From Pirellulaceae bacterium (GTDB lineage: Bacteria; Planctomycetota; Planctomycetia; Pirellulales; Pirellulaceae), in assembly GCA_019636375.1 (NCBI GenBank), contig JAHBXS010000002.1, forward strand, positions 833,621-897,620: 64,000 bases of DNA, given 5' to 3'. Positions 36,555 to 45,103 of this stretch are shown here, in pieces. Position numbers and translations under genes: made by a program. A model generated the notes under the pieces. The model was not told the DNA's origin and did no database searches. It saw only the letters and a list, made by a program, of their open reading frames with translations. How positions within the stretch are numbered: the first letter of the stretch is position 1; every line of letters begins with the position of its first letter.

Positions 36555-37679
36555 ATGACTGCTCCCGCTACATCAATGATCGACGAACGCGAACAACTGA
36601 TCTTGGCTCCCTACGCCATGTTTAGTCGGGACTCGGCGGGTCGTCTTCATTCCGAACCGCCCCATCCCTACCGTGGGCCGTTTCAGCGAGATCGGGACCG
36701 CATCCTTCACAGCAGTGCCTACCGCCGGCTGAGTGGCAAGATGCAAGTGTTTACCGGCGAGATGGGGGACTACCATCGGACGCGACTGACACATACTCAG
36801 GAAGTCGCCACCGTAGCTCGGACCGTCGCGCGCGTATTGCGGCTCAATGAAGACCTTGTCGAGGCCCTGGCCTTGATGCACGACATCGGGCATCCACCGT
36901 ATGGACATGCGGGCGAAGACGCATTGGACGAGTGTGCAAAAAATATTGGCGGTTTTTCGCATAATCGATTTGCGTTGACCATCGTCCAAGAACTGGAGAT
37001 TCGCTACAACGGCTTTTCCGGCCTCAACTTGACGAAAGAGGTCTTGGCCGGGCAAACCTCTCGCATTGACAAATCCAAGGCCGGCCTGCATCGCCTGTTA
37101 GAAGTTCAACTCGTCGATGCCGCCGACAGTGCCACCTACGACGCGCACGACACAGACGATGCAATCAAACTCAATCTCGTGACACTCGGCGAGATGGAGT
37201 CAGTTGAGTTAATCGCTCGGTGCCTAAAAATCGTTCGCTCGGCTCACGCGAATTTAACGCCGGGTTTGCTGCGGAAGGCCACCGTACATCGTTTGATCGG
37301 GATGCAGGTGAATGACTTAGTTCTGAACAACATGCGGGAAATGGAGTTGCGGCAATTCGGCTCGGCCCACGAGGCGATGTCCAGCGATTTTGTGATCGGC
37401 CCCAGTCGAGAAATCGCCGAGTTGAAAGGAGAATTGGAAAAGTTCTTGTATCAACGGGTTTACCGGCACCCGCGTTTGGTTGAAGTTCGCCAAGCGGCCC
37501 AGGCTCGACTCAAGGCGATGTATGAGCGCTATTGCGAAAACCCAGATTTGATTCCCGTGCATTACCAACCGCGACTTCGACAGGTCGGTGTCGAGCAGAT
37601 GGCGGTTGAATATCTGGCGGGAATGACCGACCATTTCTGCGAGGAAACGTATCAACGCTTATTTCTGCAACCGACTTAG
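36555..37679 (+). CDS. dGTPase-like HD-domain dNTP triphosphohydrolase
   Basis: A 374-residue HD-superfamily hydrolase. The metal-binding residues are His80 (RTRLTHTQEVATVAR) and His109-Asp110 in LMHDIGHPPYGHAGE. The segment FQRDRDRILHSSAYRRLSGK before them is typical of deoxyguanosinetriphosphate triphosphohydrolase-like proteins. These cleave dNTPs to deoxynucleosides and tripolyphosphate, helping dNTP pool balance or phage resistance. The frame reads back into the aldolase gene, so the ATG at 36555 after the aldolase stop is chosen. Its ribosome binding site is weak, and a second ATG lies seven codons later. The frame starts 34 bases after the aldolase stop, so cotranscription is likely. 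Confidence 0.9.
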   Translation: MTAPATSMIDEREQLILAPYAMFSRDSAGRLHSEPPHPYRGPFQRDRDRILHSSAYRRLSGKMQVFTGEMGDYHRTRLTHTQEVATVARTVARVLRLNEDLVEALALMHDIGHPPYGHAGEDALDECAKNIGGFSHNRFALTIVQELEIRYNGFSGLNLTKEVLAGQTSRIDKSKAGLHRLLEVQLVDAADSATYDAHDTDDAIKLNLVTLGEMESVELIARCLKIVRSAHANLTPGLLRKATVHRLIGMQVNDLVLNNMREMELRQFGSAHEAMSSDFVIGPSREIAELKGELEKFLYQRVYRHPRLVEVRQAAQARLKAMYERYCENPDLIPVHYQPRLRQVGVEQMAVEYLAGMTDHFCEETYQRLFLQPT

Positions 37680-37993
37680 GGTTTGGCGTCCCACAATTCG
37701 GGTTAACAAACGCACTCTTTGCGGTCAGCAGCCCCTCAATTGCGATGTTTAGTGGTGGTTTTGGCGATTCTGCCAACGCCCTGACCCTTGCCGACGGGTT
37801 GCCGGTCGTCGTACAATGGGGGCGAGGCATAACTTAATATTTCGGGTAACTTCCAAGGATTCTTGGGGGTTCGGGCTCGCGTTATATCGATGCGAGATGA
37901 TTGATTTGGTCCCAGGCCCCGCTTTCCTGTTTTGGGGCGACGCCTTGCCAGTTTATCGGCCTGGGCAAGCTTTATTTGAATAGGACGACTTCC
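37680..37993. other. Intergenic region with promoter candidate
   Basis: A 314-base gap before the PIN-TRAM gene. It contains TTGCCG, an 18-base spacer and TACAAT at 37788-37817, followed by a long leader of about 170 bases. Nothing else is seen. Confidence 0.45.
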
Positions 37994-39043
37994 ATGAACC
38001 TTTCCTTGTGGGCGCTCCGCGCTTTCTTTTTTCTGGTTGCTGTAGGACTGGCTTTCTCGGTGACATCGGGTCTGGGCCAAAAGGTTTCCTTTGGGACCTC
38101 TCTAGCCATTTATGCATTGTTTGTCGTTGGATCGATCTTGGCGATTGTCCTTGACGTTTTGATTAAACGCAAACGAATCGACCTGATCACCTCGGTTTAC
38201 TTCGGCATTTTGGTTGGCCTGTTGCTGACTTATATTTTCAGTTTGGCTCTAACTCCAGCTTTTGAGAGTTACGCCATCATGGGAGGCGAGGGGTTGCCGC
38301 CGGAAGCCCTAAAGTCAATTGTGATTGCTTTTTTGGGGGTCATCATTTCATATATCTGCGTTAGTTTTTTGTGGCAGACTAAAGACGATTTTCGATTCAT
38401 TATCCCCTACGTGGAATTCAGCAAGGATGTCAAGGGAGCCATGCCCTACATTCTCGATACGAGCGTCGTCATTGACGGACGGATTGCCGACATTGTCGAG
38501 ACGGGGATTATTGAAAACCAATTGATTCTGCCCCGGTTCGCCTTGATGGAGCTTCAGGCAATCGCCGACAGCTCAGACAAATTACGGCGTTCGCGTGGGC
38601 GGCGAGGTCTAGACGTCCTTAACCGCTTGCGAAATAACGACAATGTTGATTTAAAAATCTATGATCGCGATCATCCCGAAATGAAGGGGCAACCGGTTGA
38701 TCTGAAGCTGTTGACGCTGGCTAAACATCTGGGGGGTAAGGTCGTCACAGGAGACTTTAATCTCAACAAAGTCGCCAAGTTGCAGAATGTTCCTGTGATC
38801 AACCTCAACGAAGTCGCCAACTCGTTGAAACCCGTCTTTCTGCCCGGCGAACAAATGGTGGTCAAAGTCGTCAAGGCTGGCGAAGGCCCTCATCAGGGTG
38901 TCGGTTATCTGGATGATGGCACAATGATCGTCATCGAGGATGGCCGCCAACATATCGGTGCGCTTGTCAACATCATGGTGACCAGCATGTTGCAGACGAA
39001 TGCCGGGCGAATGGTCTTCGGCAAGTTCGAGAGCGTTGCCTAG
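37994..39043 (+). CDS. PIN-TRAM membrane protein (YacL-like)
   Basis: A 349-residue protein with four membrane helices in residues 1-130, then a PIN nuclease domain (about 150-275) with LDTSVVIDGRIADI, LMELQAIADSSD and VVTGDFNLNKVAKL supplying the acidic cluster (Asp155, Glu186, Asp237, Asp254). A C-terminal TRAM domain (about 280-345) contains QGVGYLDDGTMIVIEDG and MLQTNAGRMVFGKF. YacL-type proteins are conserved integral membrane proteins of uncertain role; the fold predicts RNA binding and possible ribonuclease activity. AGGA lies nine bases before the ATG, which matches the first membrane helix. Confidence 0.9.
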   Translation: MNLSLWALRAFFFLVAVGLAFSVTSGLGQKVSFGTSLAIYALFVVGSILAIVLDVLIKRKRIDLITSVYFGILVGLLLTYIFSLALTPAFESYAIMGGEGLPPEALKSIVIAFLGVIISYICVSFLWQTKDDFRFIIPYVEFSKDVKGAMPYILDTSVVIDGRIADIVETGIIENQLILPRFALMELQAIADSSDKLRRSRGRRGLDVLNRLRNNDNVDLKIYDRDHPEMKGQPVDLKLLTLAKHLGGKVVTGDFNLNKVAKLQNVPVINLNEVANSLKPVFLPGEQMVVKVVKAGEGPHQGVGYLDDGTMIVIEDGRQHIGALVNIMVTSMLQTNAGRMVFGKFESVA

Positions 39044-39099
39044 ATTTTTTACTCCGCCGAACCGTTTCGAATTAGTGCTCAATGCGGTGTCGCACGGGG

Positions 39100-39780
39100 C
39101 TATTGCCACAAGCCCTCGCGGTGCTGCTGGGCAACAGTTTTATTACCCCAGCGAGAACTGGCTATCGCCGACCACCAGAGGTATCTGAACGTCGTAAAAT
39201 ATTTCGCTCGAATCGAGCGGATTTGTCGCTGCACAGCGTCTTCGACAAGTTCCGAAAATTGTCGACGATCCTGATCAGATCTCGCACGCTTGGTTTTAGC
39301 GAGATACCCCAGAGCCTCGGAGTGACGTCGGCGCAAGTCTTCGGGGCTGGTACTTGAAAAGCTTTGAGCATAAACCCCAACTGTTGGTGGGAGAGCGAAG
39401 GGATCAAGGCAACTTGCCGTTCGCAAGATCGATGCCCGTTCATCATCGAGACCTGAAATGAACTCAAAGCATTGCTTGCCCCGCTCTTCGTAGACGCAAA
39501 AAAAGCTGTCGGGTTGTGGACACTTCCAAACAACGACCAACTTCGGCATCAGCATTTCATATCGAAACGCAGCCAGGAACTCCATCTGGCGACTTTGAGC
39601 CCAGAGACTGTGTTTCTGATACAGCAATTCCGCCGCAGGTGACTCGCGCCGTCCGACTTGTTGCACGAGCGCTCGCCGAATTCGTTCAAGCCGCCTTGCA
39701 ACCGCTTTTGCCGTTACCAGAAATACGAGTAACGCCCCGAAAGCGACAACTCCGCTTAAGATCGAGAACTGAATCAGCAC
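39100..39780 (-). CDS. Small membrane-anchored protein of unknown function
   Basis: 226 residues from a GTG start; GGAG eight bases upstream supports it. One N-terminal membrane helix (FSILSGVVAFGALLVFLVTA) is followed by a cytoplasmic, Arg-rich helical stretch and a soluble domain with VVVWKCPQPDSFFCVYEERG and a late basic helix. No family recognised. It lies convergently 56 bp from the PIN-TRAM gene. Confidence 0.6.
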   Translation of the reverse strand: MLIQFSILSGVVAFGALLVFLVTAKAVARRLERIRRALVQQVGRRESPAAELLYQKHSLWAQSRQMEFLAAFRYEMLMPKLVVVWKCPQPDSFFCVYEERGKQCFEFISGLDDERASILRTASCLDPFALPPTVGVYAQSFSSTSPEDLRRRHSEALGYLAKTKRARSDQDRRQFSELVEDAVQRQIRSIRAKYFTTFRYLWWSAIASSRWGNKTVAQQHREGLWQ

Positions 39781-39893
39781 TTAAAAGTCTCCGAACGACA
39801 ATCGACGGCCCCAATAAATAACGATCTTGTACGAAATCGTTTGGTTGGGCCGCTGTTGTGGGCGGTTCCATATTCCCTTGCTATTCGATTTGC

Positions 39894-39899
39894 TACAAT
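39894..39899 (+). promoter_or_regulatory. Candidate extended -10 promoter of the exchanger gene
   Basis: TGc-TACAAT, an extended -10, lies 88 bases upstream of the exchanger ATG; no strong -35 hexamer. Confidence 0.35.
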
Positions 39900-39987
39900 G
39901 GGGAACTAAATAATTTTGCGCGGGGGAAACTGGGGACATACACTGTGAACCATCCGGCAGGTCTCGTTTTTTACCAACAATATCAAC

Positions 39988-41088
39988 ATGACTCTTTTTT
40001 GGCCAATTGTTGCCATCATCGCTGGGCTCGCCGGATTGACTTTGGGCGGAGACTTTCTCGTTCGCGGCGCTGAACGATTGGCGTTTTTGTTCCGCATTTC
40101 GCCGTTAGTGGTTGGATTGACGGTGGTTGCCTTTGGCACGAGCGCCCCCGAAGCGGCTGTGACCGTGCAAGCCGCTTGGATTGGGAGCGAAATCGGTGTG
40201 GGGAACGTGGTAGGCAGCAATATTTTCAACATCTTGTTCATTCTCGGACTTTCGGCCACTTTAGTTCCACTGGTCGTCTCCAGCCAACTGATTCGTCGCG
40301 ATGTTCCCTTGATGGTTGTCTGTTCGATTGCAGTTTACCTAGCCGTGCTCAATGGGACATGGGGGCGGACTGAGGGTGCTGTCGCGGTAGTCGTCTTATT
40401 GGCCTACACAATCTGGATTGTTCGCAGCGCGCGGCGTGAGACGATGCTGGAAACTGCCGCCAAAAATAACTCTGTCGATTCCCCCGATGGCCTGACGGAA
40501 AGTCGCAGCACTGGAATAGTCTTTGTCGATTTGGCGTATGTGGTTGGCGGGTTAGCGTTGCTAATTGTTGCGTCGAGAGTTTTGATCTGGGGCTCTGTCG
40601 AAGTTGCCCGGGCCTGGCAGATCAGTGAACTCGTGATTGGGCTGACAATCATCGCCGCCGGGACTTCGCTCCCCGAAGTCGTCACGTCGATTGTGGCCTC
40701 GCTGCGTGGGCAGCGTGATATCGCCGTAGGTAATATCGTTGGCAGCAATCTATTCAACCTCCTGTTCGTCATGGGATTGGCAGGAGTCGTGTCACCCAAT
40801 CCGCTTTCGATTCCCGACAAGGCTTTGTGGTTTGACTTTCCCATCATGGTCGTGGTAGCGATTGCGTGCCTGCCGATTTTTTTTGATGGAAAAATAAATC
40901 GTTGGGAAGGGTTTCTGTTTTTGTTTTATTACGTCGCCTACGTGGTCTATATGATATTGAATGAATCGGGGAGCGGGTACTTGTCTCCGTTCACGAAGAT
41001 GCTGTATTTCTTCGCAGTTCCGTTAACGTTACTGACTTTAGCGTTGTCAATTCGCAGCGCGATCTCTCGAAAACGAATCGCCCCATAA
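39988..41088 (+). CDS. Calcium/sodium antiporter (CaCA family, YrbG-like)
   Basis: A 366-residue membrane protein with about ten helices in two inverted halves. Each half carries the alpha-repeat signature: VVAFGTSAPEAAVTVQAA with VVGSNIFNILFILG near residues 48-90, and IAAGTSLPEVVTSIVASL with IVGSNLFNLLFVMG near 220-265. These glutamates and asparagines coordinate Na+/Ca2+ in the known exchanger structures. It exchanges cytosolic calcium against sodium or protons. The ATG has no good Shine-Dalgarno but precedes the first helix directly. Confidence 0.93.
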   Translation: MTLFWPIVAIIAGLAGLTLGGDFLVRGAERLAFLFRISPLVVGLTVVAFGTSAPEAAVTVQAAWIGSEIGVGNVVGSNIFNILFILGLSATLVPLVVSSQLIRRDVPLMVVCSIAVYLAVLNGTWGRTEGAVAVVVLLAYTIWIVRSARRETMLETAAKNNSVDSPDGLTESRSTGIVFVDLAYVVGGLALLIVASRVLIWGSVEVARAWQISELVIGLTIIAAGTSLPEVVTSIVASLRGQRDIAVGNIVGSNLFNLLFVMGLAGVVSPNPLSIPDKALWFDFPIMVVVAIACLPIFFDGKINRWEGFLFLFYYVAYVVYMILNESGSGYLSPFTKMLYFFAVPLTLLTLALSIRSAISRKRIAP

Positions 41089-41200
41089 CTTGAACCGGCG
41101 GCGGTCAAGTCTCAATGTTCGGCAAAGTCTACTCAGCTACTAAAACCCGCTGGAAAATGGCGTGTTTCGTAAAAAAATTCAAATCCGATTCAATTTTTAA

Positions 41201-41228
41201 TTGCCTTTACGAGCGAATCGGGTAGAAT
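41201..41228 (+). promoter_or_regulatory. Promoter of the small transcription unit
   Basis: TTGCCT, a 16-base spacer and TAGAAT. The predicted transcript starts near 41235, about 30 bases before the Shine-Dalgarno of the nine-codon ORF. Confidence 0.45.
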
Positions 41229-41281
41229 GAAGTGCGGTTAAAGTTAAGTCCTTGATGTCATTCAAACGGAGGGGCAAAACC

Positions 41282-41311
41282 ATGCAAGATCCACCTGGCT
41301 GTTGTGAATGA
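41282..41311 (+). CDS. Nine-codon ORF MQDPPGCCE with strong ribosome binding site
   Basis: ATG to TGA encodes MQDPPGCCE. GGAGGGG at 41268-41274 lies seven bases upstream of the ATG, one of the best Shine-Dalgarno sequences in the window. The adjacent Cys-Cys and the immediately following hairpin (which begins in the stop codon) recall an attenuator-like leader peptide or a tiny metal-binding peptide. No cysteine-biosynthesis or metal gene follows in the same direction; the terminator comes before the methyltransferase. Nothing of the peptide is recognised. Confidence 0.35.
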   Translation: MQDPPGCCE

Positions 41312-41416
41312 GGAATTCGGGCCAGAGCCCCAGGCTCTGCGAAATCCTCAATCAAGTCGTGAATGTTCTGCGTCTCATTAACCTTTTCAAAATTTCAGAC
41401 AATTGACTCTTTTTGA

Positions 41417-41446
41417 CCTCGCAAGCTCAGCTTGCGAGGTTTTTTT
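41417..41446 (+). terminator. Perfect intrinsic terminator
   Basis: CCTCGCAAGC-TCA-GCTTGCGAGG, a ten-pair perfect stem, followed by seven T. It ends the small transcription unit and separates it from the methyltransferase gene. Confidence 0.85.
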
Positions 41447-41514
41447 GTTCATTGTCCGAGCGTAGCAAAAGCCGCAAACAATTTCTGCCTCGGTAGAATG
41501 TTCATGGCATTTAA

Positions 41515-42249
41515 ATGGCATTGGAGATGGAGAGCGCATTGAGCAGTGATCGACAACTCGGGAAAAATTATGATCGGGCGACGTGGTTTTACGATCTCAG
41601 CTCGGCACTTTTTTCTGCCGGCAAAATTCGAGCATCCAAAAAAGTCGCCGTCTCGCGTTTGGAGCCTGGCGAGCGAGTCTTGTTCTTGGGCGTCGGCTCG
41701 GGAGAGGATGCCGTGATGGCAGCCAACCGAGGGGCTCACGTCACTTGCATTGACCTTTCGCAAAAAATGTTAGAACTTTTGGAACGCCGCCTACAAGCGG
41801 TCGGCAAATCCGCCGAGCTAATCTGCGGAAATGCTTTTGATCATCAACCGACTGAGCTTTACGATGCCGTCGCCGCCAACTATTTCTTGAATATCTTTTA
41901 TCGAGATGATATGGAACGGATGCTCGTCCATGCGGCAGGACTGGTGAAGCCCGGTGGGAAATTCTTGATCGCCGATGTCTCCCCTGCTCAGGGTAGTCTG
42001 CCCGCGCGGCTGTTCAACATCGTTTATCTCAAACTGGCCATGATCACGTTTTGGCTGTTGGGATTGGTGCCGCTGCATCGGAACTATGATTATTTGGAAG
42101 CATTTCCGCAGGCTCAATTGGTGGTCGAGCATATTCGTACGTTTCGTTTTCTTCGCTACGGACCAATTTTGTTTCGCACAATTGTGGCCAGACGACAGGG
42201 GGAACTAGCGGTCAATCAAGCGACCGCTGCGACTGATCCTCAAGCGTGA
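41515..42249 (+). CDS. SAM-dependent methyltransferase (UbiE-like)
   Basis: A 244-residue class I methyltransferase with motif I ERVLFLGVGSGEDAVMAANR near residue 48, an acidic end of strand 2 at CIDLSQKM, and a post-motif NAFDHQPTELYDAVAANYFL. A hydrophobic stretch LFNIVYLKLAMITFWLLGLV near residues 165-185 is unusual for a soluble enzyme and suggests membrane association or a lipid substrate. The start has no strong ribosome binding site; an internal ATG four codons later is also possible. Its 3' end overlaps the convergent FeoB-associated gene by 38 bases. Confidence 0.82.
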   Translation: MALEMESALSSDRQLGKNYDRATWFYDLSSALFSAGKIRASKKVAVSRLEPGERVLFLGVGSGEDAVMAANRGAHVTCIDLSQKMLELLERRLQAVGKSAELICGNAFDHQPTELYDAVAANYFLNIFYRDDMERMLVHAAGLVKPGGKFLIADVSPAQGSLPARLFNIVYLKLAMITFWLLGLVPLHRNYDYLEAFPQAQLVVEHIRTFRFLRYGPILFRTIVARRQGELAVNQATAATDPQA

Positions 42250-42403
42250 CTAGCTTCGAAGGATTTGCTGAACAACCACCGCAGCCGCCGCAATTTTTTT
42301 TGGCGCCGGCTGACATACGGAACATTCCTACGAGAAACCAAACCACGTAGGCCGCCGCCACAGCAATGATCCCAAACGTCACCCAAGCCTGCCAGTCCAA
42401 CAT
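42212..42403 (-). CDS. FeoB-associated Cys-rich membrane protein
   Basis: 63 residues: one membrane helix (VTFGIIAVAAAYVVWFLVGM) and a cysteine cluster NCGGCGGCSANP, the pattern of the FeoB_associated family. The ATG has GGAGGG eight bases upstream, located across the end of feoB, so it is translated from the same message. It is thought to assist iron(II) import, but its role is not settled. The gene overlaps the end of the convergent methyltransferase gene by 38 bases. Confidence 0.85.
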   Translation of the reverse strand: MLDWQAWVTFGIIAVAAAYVVWFLVGMFRMSAGAKKNCGGCGGCSANPSKLVTLEDQSQRSLD

Positions 42404-42418
42404 CGTTGTTCCCTCCGC

Positions 42419-44695
42419 TTAGCCGAACCATCGAGAGCTGATTTGGTAAACCGCCCAGGCCGCGACATAGGCCAGGGTCGTCATGTAGACAAACGTCACA
42501 ACCGGCCACCGCCAACTGTTCGTTTCTCGCTTGATGACGGCGAGCGTCGAAGCACATTGGGCACACAGGGCGAAAAAGACCATCACACTGAGGGCCACAG
42601 GCAACGTAAAGAGCGGTGAGCCGTCGGGGCGTCGGGCGTTCGAAATTTTCTTTCGCAACGACTCGTTTTCTTCGTTGATTTCTCCACCTAAACCAAAGAT
42701 GACTCCCATCGTCGAGACGACCACTTCGCGGGCCGGAAACGCGGCGATGACGGCACTGCCTATTCGCCAATCCCAGCCGAGTGGCTCGACGACTGGTTCA
42801 ATCCACTTTCCGCATCTACCGAGGTAACTGTTGGAAAATCGGAGGGCTCCATATTCGTTCTGAAGCTCTGCAACTTCCTCTTCGATTTCTGCAATCGTCA
42901 GGGCCAGGCCCTCTCGTTCAGACGTATCCGTGACAGCCTCCAATTGAATTTGCAACTCGGCCATACGAATTTCTTGCTCCTCGATCGCAGTCGTCAAGGC
43001 TGCCGCTTGAGGGTTATCCGGTATTTCCTGTGGAAAATACCCGGCTGCCCAAACCAAGATCGTCACCGCCACGATCAGGGTCCCGGCCCCTTGAACGAAG
43101 GCCCAGGCACCTTCCCAGACCCTGCGCAGGACAAGTCCCCCTTGCGGCATCTTGTAATTGGGCAACTCCATGATGAACTCCGTTGACGATTCGCGAAGAA
43201 TCAAACGGCGAATTACCCACACGACGACGATGGCCGCGATGACCCCGATCGAATACATTGCCAACATCGTCAAGCCTTGGAGTCCCAGCCAACCGCCGAG
43301 CAACCTTTCGTTGGGGACGAATGCCGAAATCATCAAAACGTATACTGGCAAACGCGCGCTGCAACTCATCAAGGGGGCGACTAGGATTGTGATCAAGCGT
43401 TCACGGGGGTCCCGAATGACTCGTGCCGCCATGACCCCAGGAATCGCGCAGGCAAACGAACTGAGCAGCGGAAACGTACTCGAGCCACTCAAGCCCAATC
43501 GAGACAGGAATTTATCTAGCAAATAAGAGGCCCGAGCGAGATACCCTGAGTCTTCCAAGAGTGCCAAGGCCAAAAATAAAAACATGATTTGCGGCAGGAA
43601 AACGAGGACCGCTCCCACTCCGGCGACGACACCATCTGTAAGTAATGATTGCAACATCCCCTCGGGAATCACCGCTGCTACCATCGCACCGCTCAGCGAT
43701 TGAAACCAATCAATTGCCGTTGAGGCTGGTTCGGCCAAATAGAACACAAGTTGAAACATTGCCGTCAACACAACGACCGCAACCGCTAATCCCCAAACGG
43801 GGTGCGTCAACCAGTCGTCGAATCGTGCCGACCAAGCTCTTCGAGTCGGGGTGCGTTGATGCACCGCTTCTTCAACCAATTTCGAAATCCAATCATAGCG
43901 GGCTCGCGACTCGTGTTCTCCTATCGAAATCTGATCGCTGGAAAGGATACACTCCTTCTCCTTTGGCAAATTCTCTAGGAACGGTTGGTTGACAAAGCGT
44001 TCCAACCTATCGGTGACCGTGCCTTCACCATCGAACAACATTCTTGTGACAACAAACTGTTTCAACGAACAATCGTCAGGACAGACCGCTTTTAGGCGTT
44101 CCAGGCTCTTGCCAATCGCTGCGGGAAACGGATTGTGCGGGTTGACTGCTGTTGGCCGTTGCTGTGCCGCTCGCTGAATGGCCTGCTTAAGTGAATCCAA
44201 ACCAACCCGGCGATGGGCCTGCACCGGCACGACATCCGCGCCCAATTCCGACGCCAATTTGTCGAGATTGATTTCCAAACCTCGACGCTGGGCAACGTCG
44301 GTCATATTGAGGGCTATCACCGTGGGAAGGCCCAAGTCCAATAACTGGCTGACCAAGAATAGATTGCGTTTCAAATTGCTGGCGTCCACGACACAGAGCA
44401 ACACATCGGGGGGACGCTCGGCAATTTCACTCCCAAGTAAAAATTGCACGGCCACCATTTCGTCAGGTGAACGAGGACAAAGACTGTAAGTCCCTGGCAA
44501 ATCCGTGAGCAGCAACTCGGCGTCGTCAGCCTTGACCCGCCCAACGCGTCGCTCGACAGTCACGCCAGGGTAATTGCCGGTCCGCTGGGTGGCTCCGGTC
44601 AGAGCGTTGAACAGAGTTGACTTCCCCGTATTAGGATTACCCAAGACGGCAACATTGATAACTTTGCTCGTAGAAGTAGACTCAGTCGCAGCCAT
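42419..44695 (-). CDS. feoB: Ferrous iron transporter B
   Basis: A 758-residue protein. The N-terminal G domain has G1 GNPNTGKST (19-27), the switch GNYPGVTVE, G3 DLPGTYSL and G4 NMTD, followed by a helical GDI-like region. The membrane part contains two Gate-type regions with helices, and an extra coiled-coil insertion near residues 575-640 (EIRMAELQIQLEAVTDTSER onwards) between helices. It imports Fe2+ across the inner membrane. The ATG at 44695 is preceded by a TTG read as start in some frames; a weak ribosome binding site precedes both. It follows feoA on the same strand and precedes the FeoB-associated gene. Confidence 0.97.
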   Translation of the reverse strand: MAATESTSTSKVINVAVLGNPNTGKSTLFNALTGATQRTGNYPGVTVERRVGRVKADDAELLLTDLPGTYSLCPRSPDEMVAVQFLLGSEIAERPPDVLLCVVDASNLKRNLFLVSQLLDLGLPTVIALNMTDVAQRRGLEINLDKLASELGADVVPVQAHRRVGLDSLKQAIQRAAQQRPTAVNPHNPFPAAIGKSLERLKAVCPDDCSLKQFVVTRMLFDGEGTVTDRLERFVNQPFLENLPKEKECILSSDQISIGEHESRARYDWISKLVEEAVHQRTPTRRAWSARFDDWLTHPVWGLAVAVVVLTAMFQLVFYLAEPASTAIDWFQSLSGAMVAAVIPEGMLQSLLTDGVVAGVGAVLVFLPQIMFLFLALALLEDSGYLARASYLLDKFLSRLGLSGSSTFPLLSSFACAIPGVMAARVIRDPRERLITILVAPLMSCSARLPVYVLMISAFVPNERLLGGWLGLQGLTMLAMYSIGVIAAIVVVWVIRRLILRESSTEFIMELPNYKMPQGGLVLRRVWEGAWAFVQGAGTLIVAVTILVWAAGYFPQEIPDNPQAAALTTAIEEQEIRMAELQIQLEAVTDTSEREGLALTIAEIEEEVAELQNEYGALRFSNSYLGRCGKWIEPVVEPLGWDWRIGSAVIAAFPAREVVVSTMGVIFGLGGEINEENESLRKKISNARRPDGSPLFTLPVALSVMVFFALCAQCASTLAVIKRETNSWRWPVVTFVYMTTLAYVAAWAVYQISSRWFG

Positions 44696-44797
44696 CAACG
44701 TTTTGTTCGTTTCTCAAAAACGATCTTCGCCTAATCTTGGGGCTGAACATCTTTCTGACAATAACCCATGTTGGTAACGGCTTAGATGTTGGTTCCA

Positions 44798-45025
44798 TTA
44801 CTTGGGACAAACATAAATTTTGGTTTGACGATTGGGTCGCAAACAAAGCCGCGTTTGTTCGAGTTGCACGATGCAAGTCCGGCCTTGTCGCACCACTTCA
44901 ATTTGAGCACCGCCACGCATCCCTAGGGCCGACAAGCGAGCGACCTCTTGATCGGAACCTGCTAAGGCTGAAATCGTGGCTCGGTCACCGGTTTTCAATT
45001 GTTCAAGAGATACGGAGGCAATCAC
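44798..45025 (-). CDS. feoA: Ferrous iron transport protein A
   Basis: A 75-residue SH3-like FeoA protein starting at GTG: SLEQLKTGDRATISALAGSD, then RLSALGMRGGAQIEVVRQG and a last beta strand RPNRQTKIYV. FeoA is a small cytoplasmic partner of FeoB required for full uptake. It is the first gene of the operon; upstream lie a hairpin and a palindromic operator candidate. Confidence 0.93.
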   Translation of the reverse strand: MIASVSLEQLKTGDRATISALAGSDQEVARLSALGMRGGAQIEVVRQGRTCIVQLEQTRLCLRPNRQTKIYVCPK

Positions 45026-45051
45026 TTGTTATTCTCATTCGCTTAGATACT

Positions 45052-45066
45052 AGGTTGCCGCAACCT
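45052..45066. other. Perfect small hairpin in the feoA leader
   Basis: AGGTTG-CCG-CAACCT, six-pair stem, 27 bases upstream of the feoA GTG. It could affect translation or stability of the feo mRNA. Confidence 0.35.
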
Positions 45067-45086
45067 TCCCGGCACCAAATCCACTA

Positions 45087-45103
45087 TTGAGACTCAATCT
45101 CAA
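45087..45103. promoter_or_regulatory. Palindromic operator candidate of the feo operon
   Basis: TTGAGACT-C-AATCTCAA, an 8-1-8 palindrome with seven of eight pairs, about 60 bases upstream of feoA. Fur-type boxes have this length and symmetry (7-1-7), although the sequence is not the standard GATAAT type. Binding by an iron regulator is inferred. Confidence 0.4.

Larger units (their letters stand above)
41235..41446 (+). ncRNA. Predicted small RNA of about 212 nt with hairpin and terminator
   Basis: Defined by a promoter-like pair on the left and a perfect intrinsic terminator on the right. Inside it a stem forms from 41310-41319 and 41340-41349 (nine of ten paired) and continues into AGAGCC-CCA-GGCTCT (41324-41338). 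It could be a regulatory RNA, the mRNA of a tiny peptide, or both. I recognise no known RNA family (not 6S, SRP, tmRNA or RNase P). It has no overlap with either neighbouring gene. Confidence 0.4.
41089..41514. other. Non-coding region carrying a compact transcription unit
   Basis: The gap between the exchanger and methyltransferase genes. It holds a promoter-like pair, a nine-codon ORF with a strong ribosome binding site, a stable hairpin and a terminator, each listed separately. A Thr/Lys-like A-rich region around 41170 shows nothing further. Confidence 0.6.

Noticed and set aside
41309..41362. UGA of the nine-codon ORF followed by a hairpin, read as a selenocysteine signal
   Set aside because: Continuing through UGA gives a 26-residue peptide without homology, the apical loop does not look like a bacterial SECIS, and no Sec machinery is visible.
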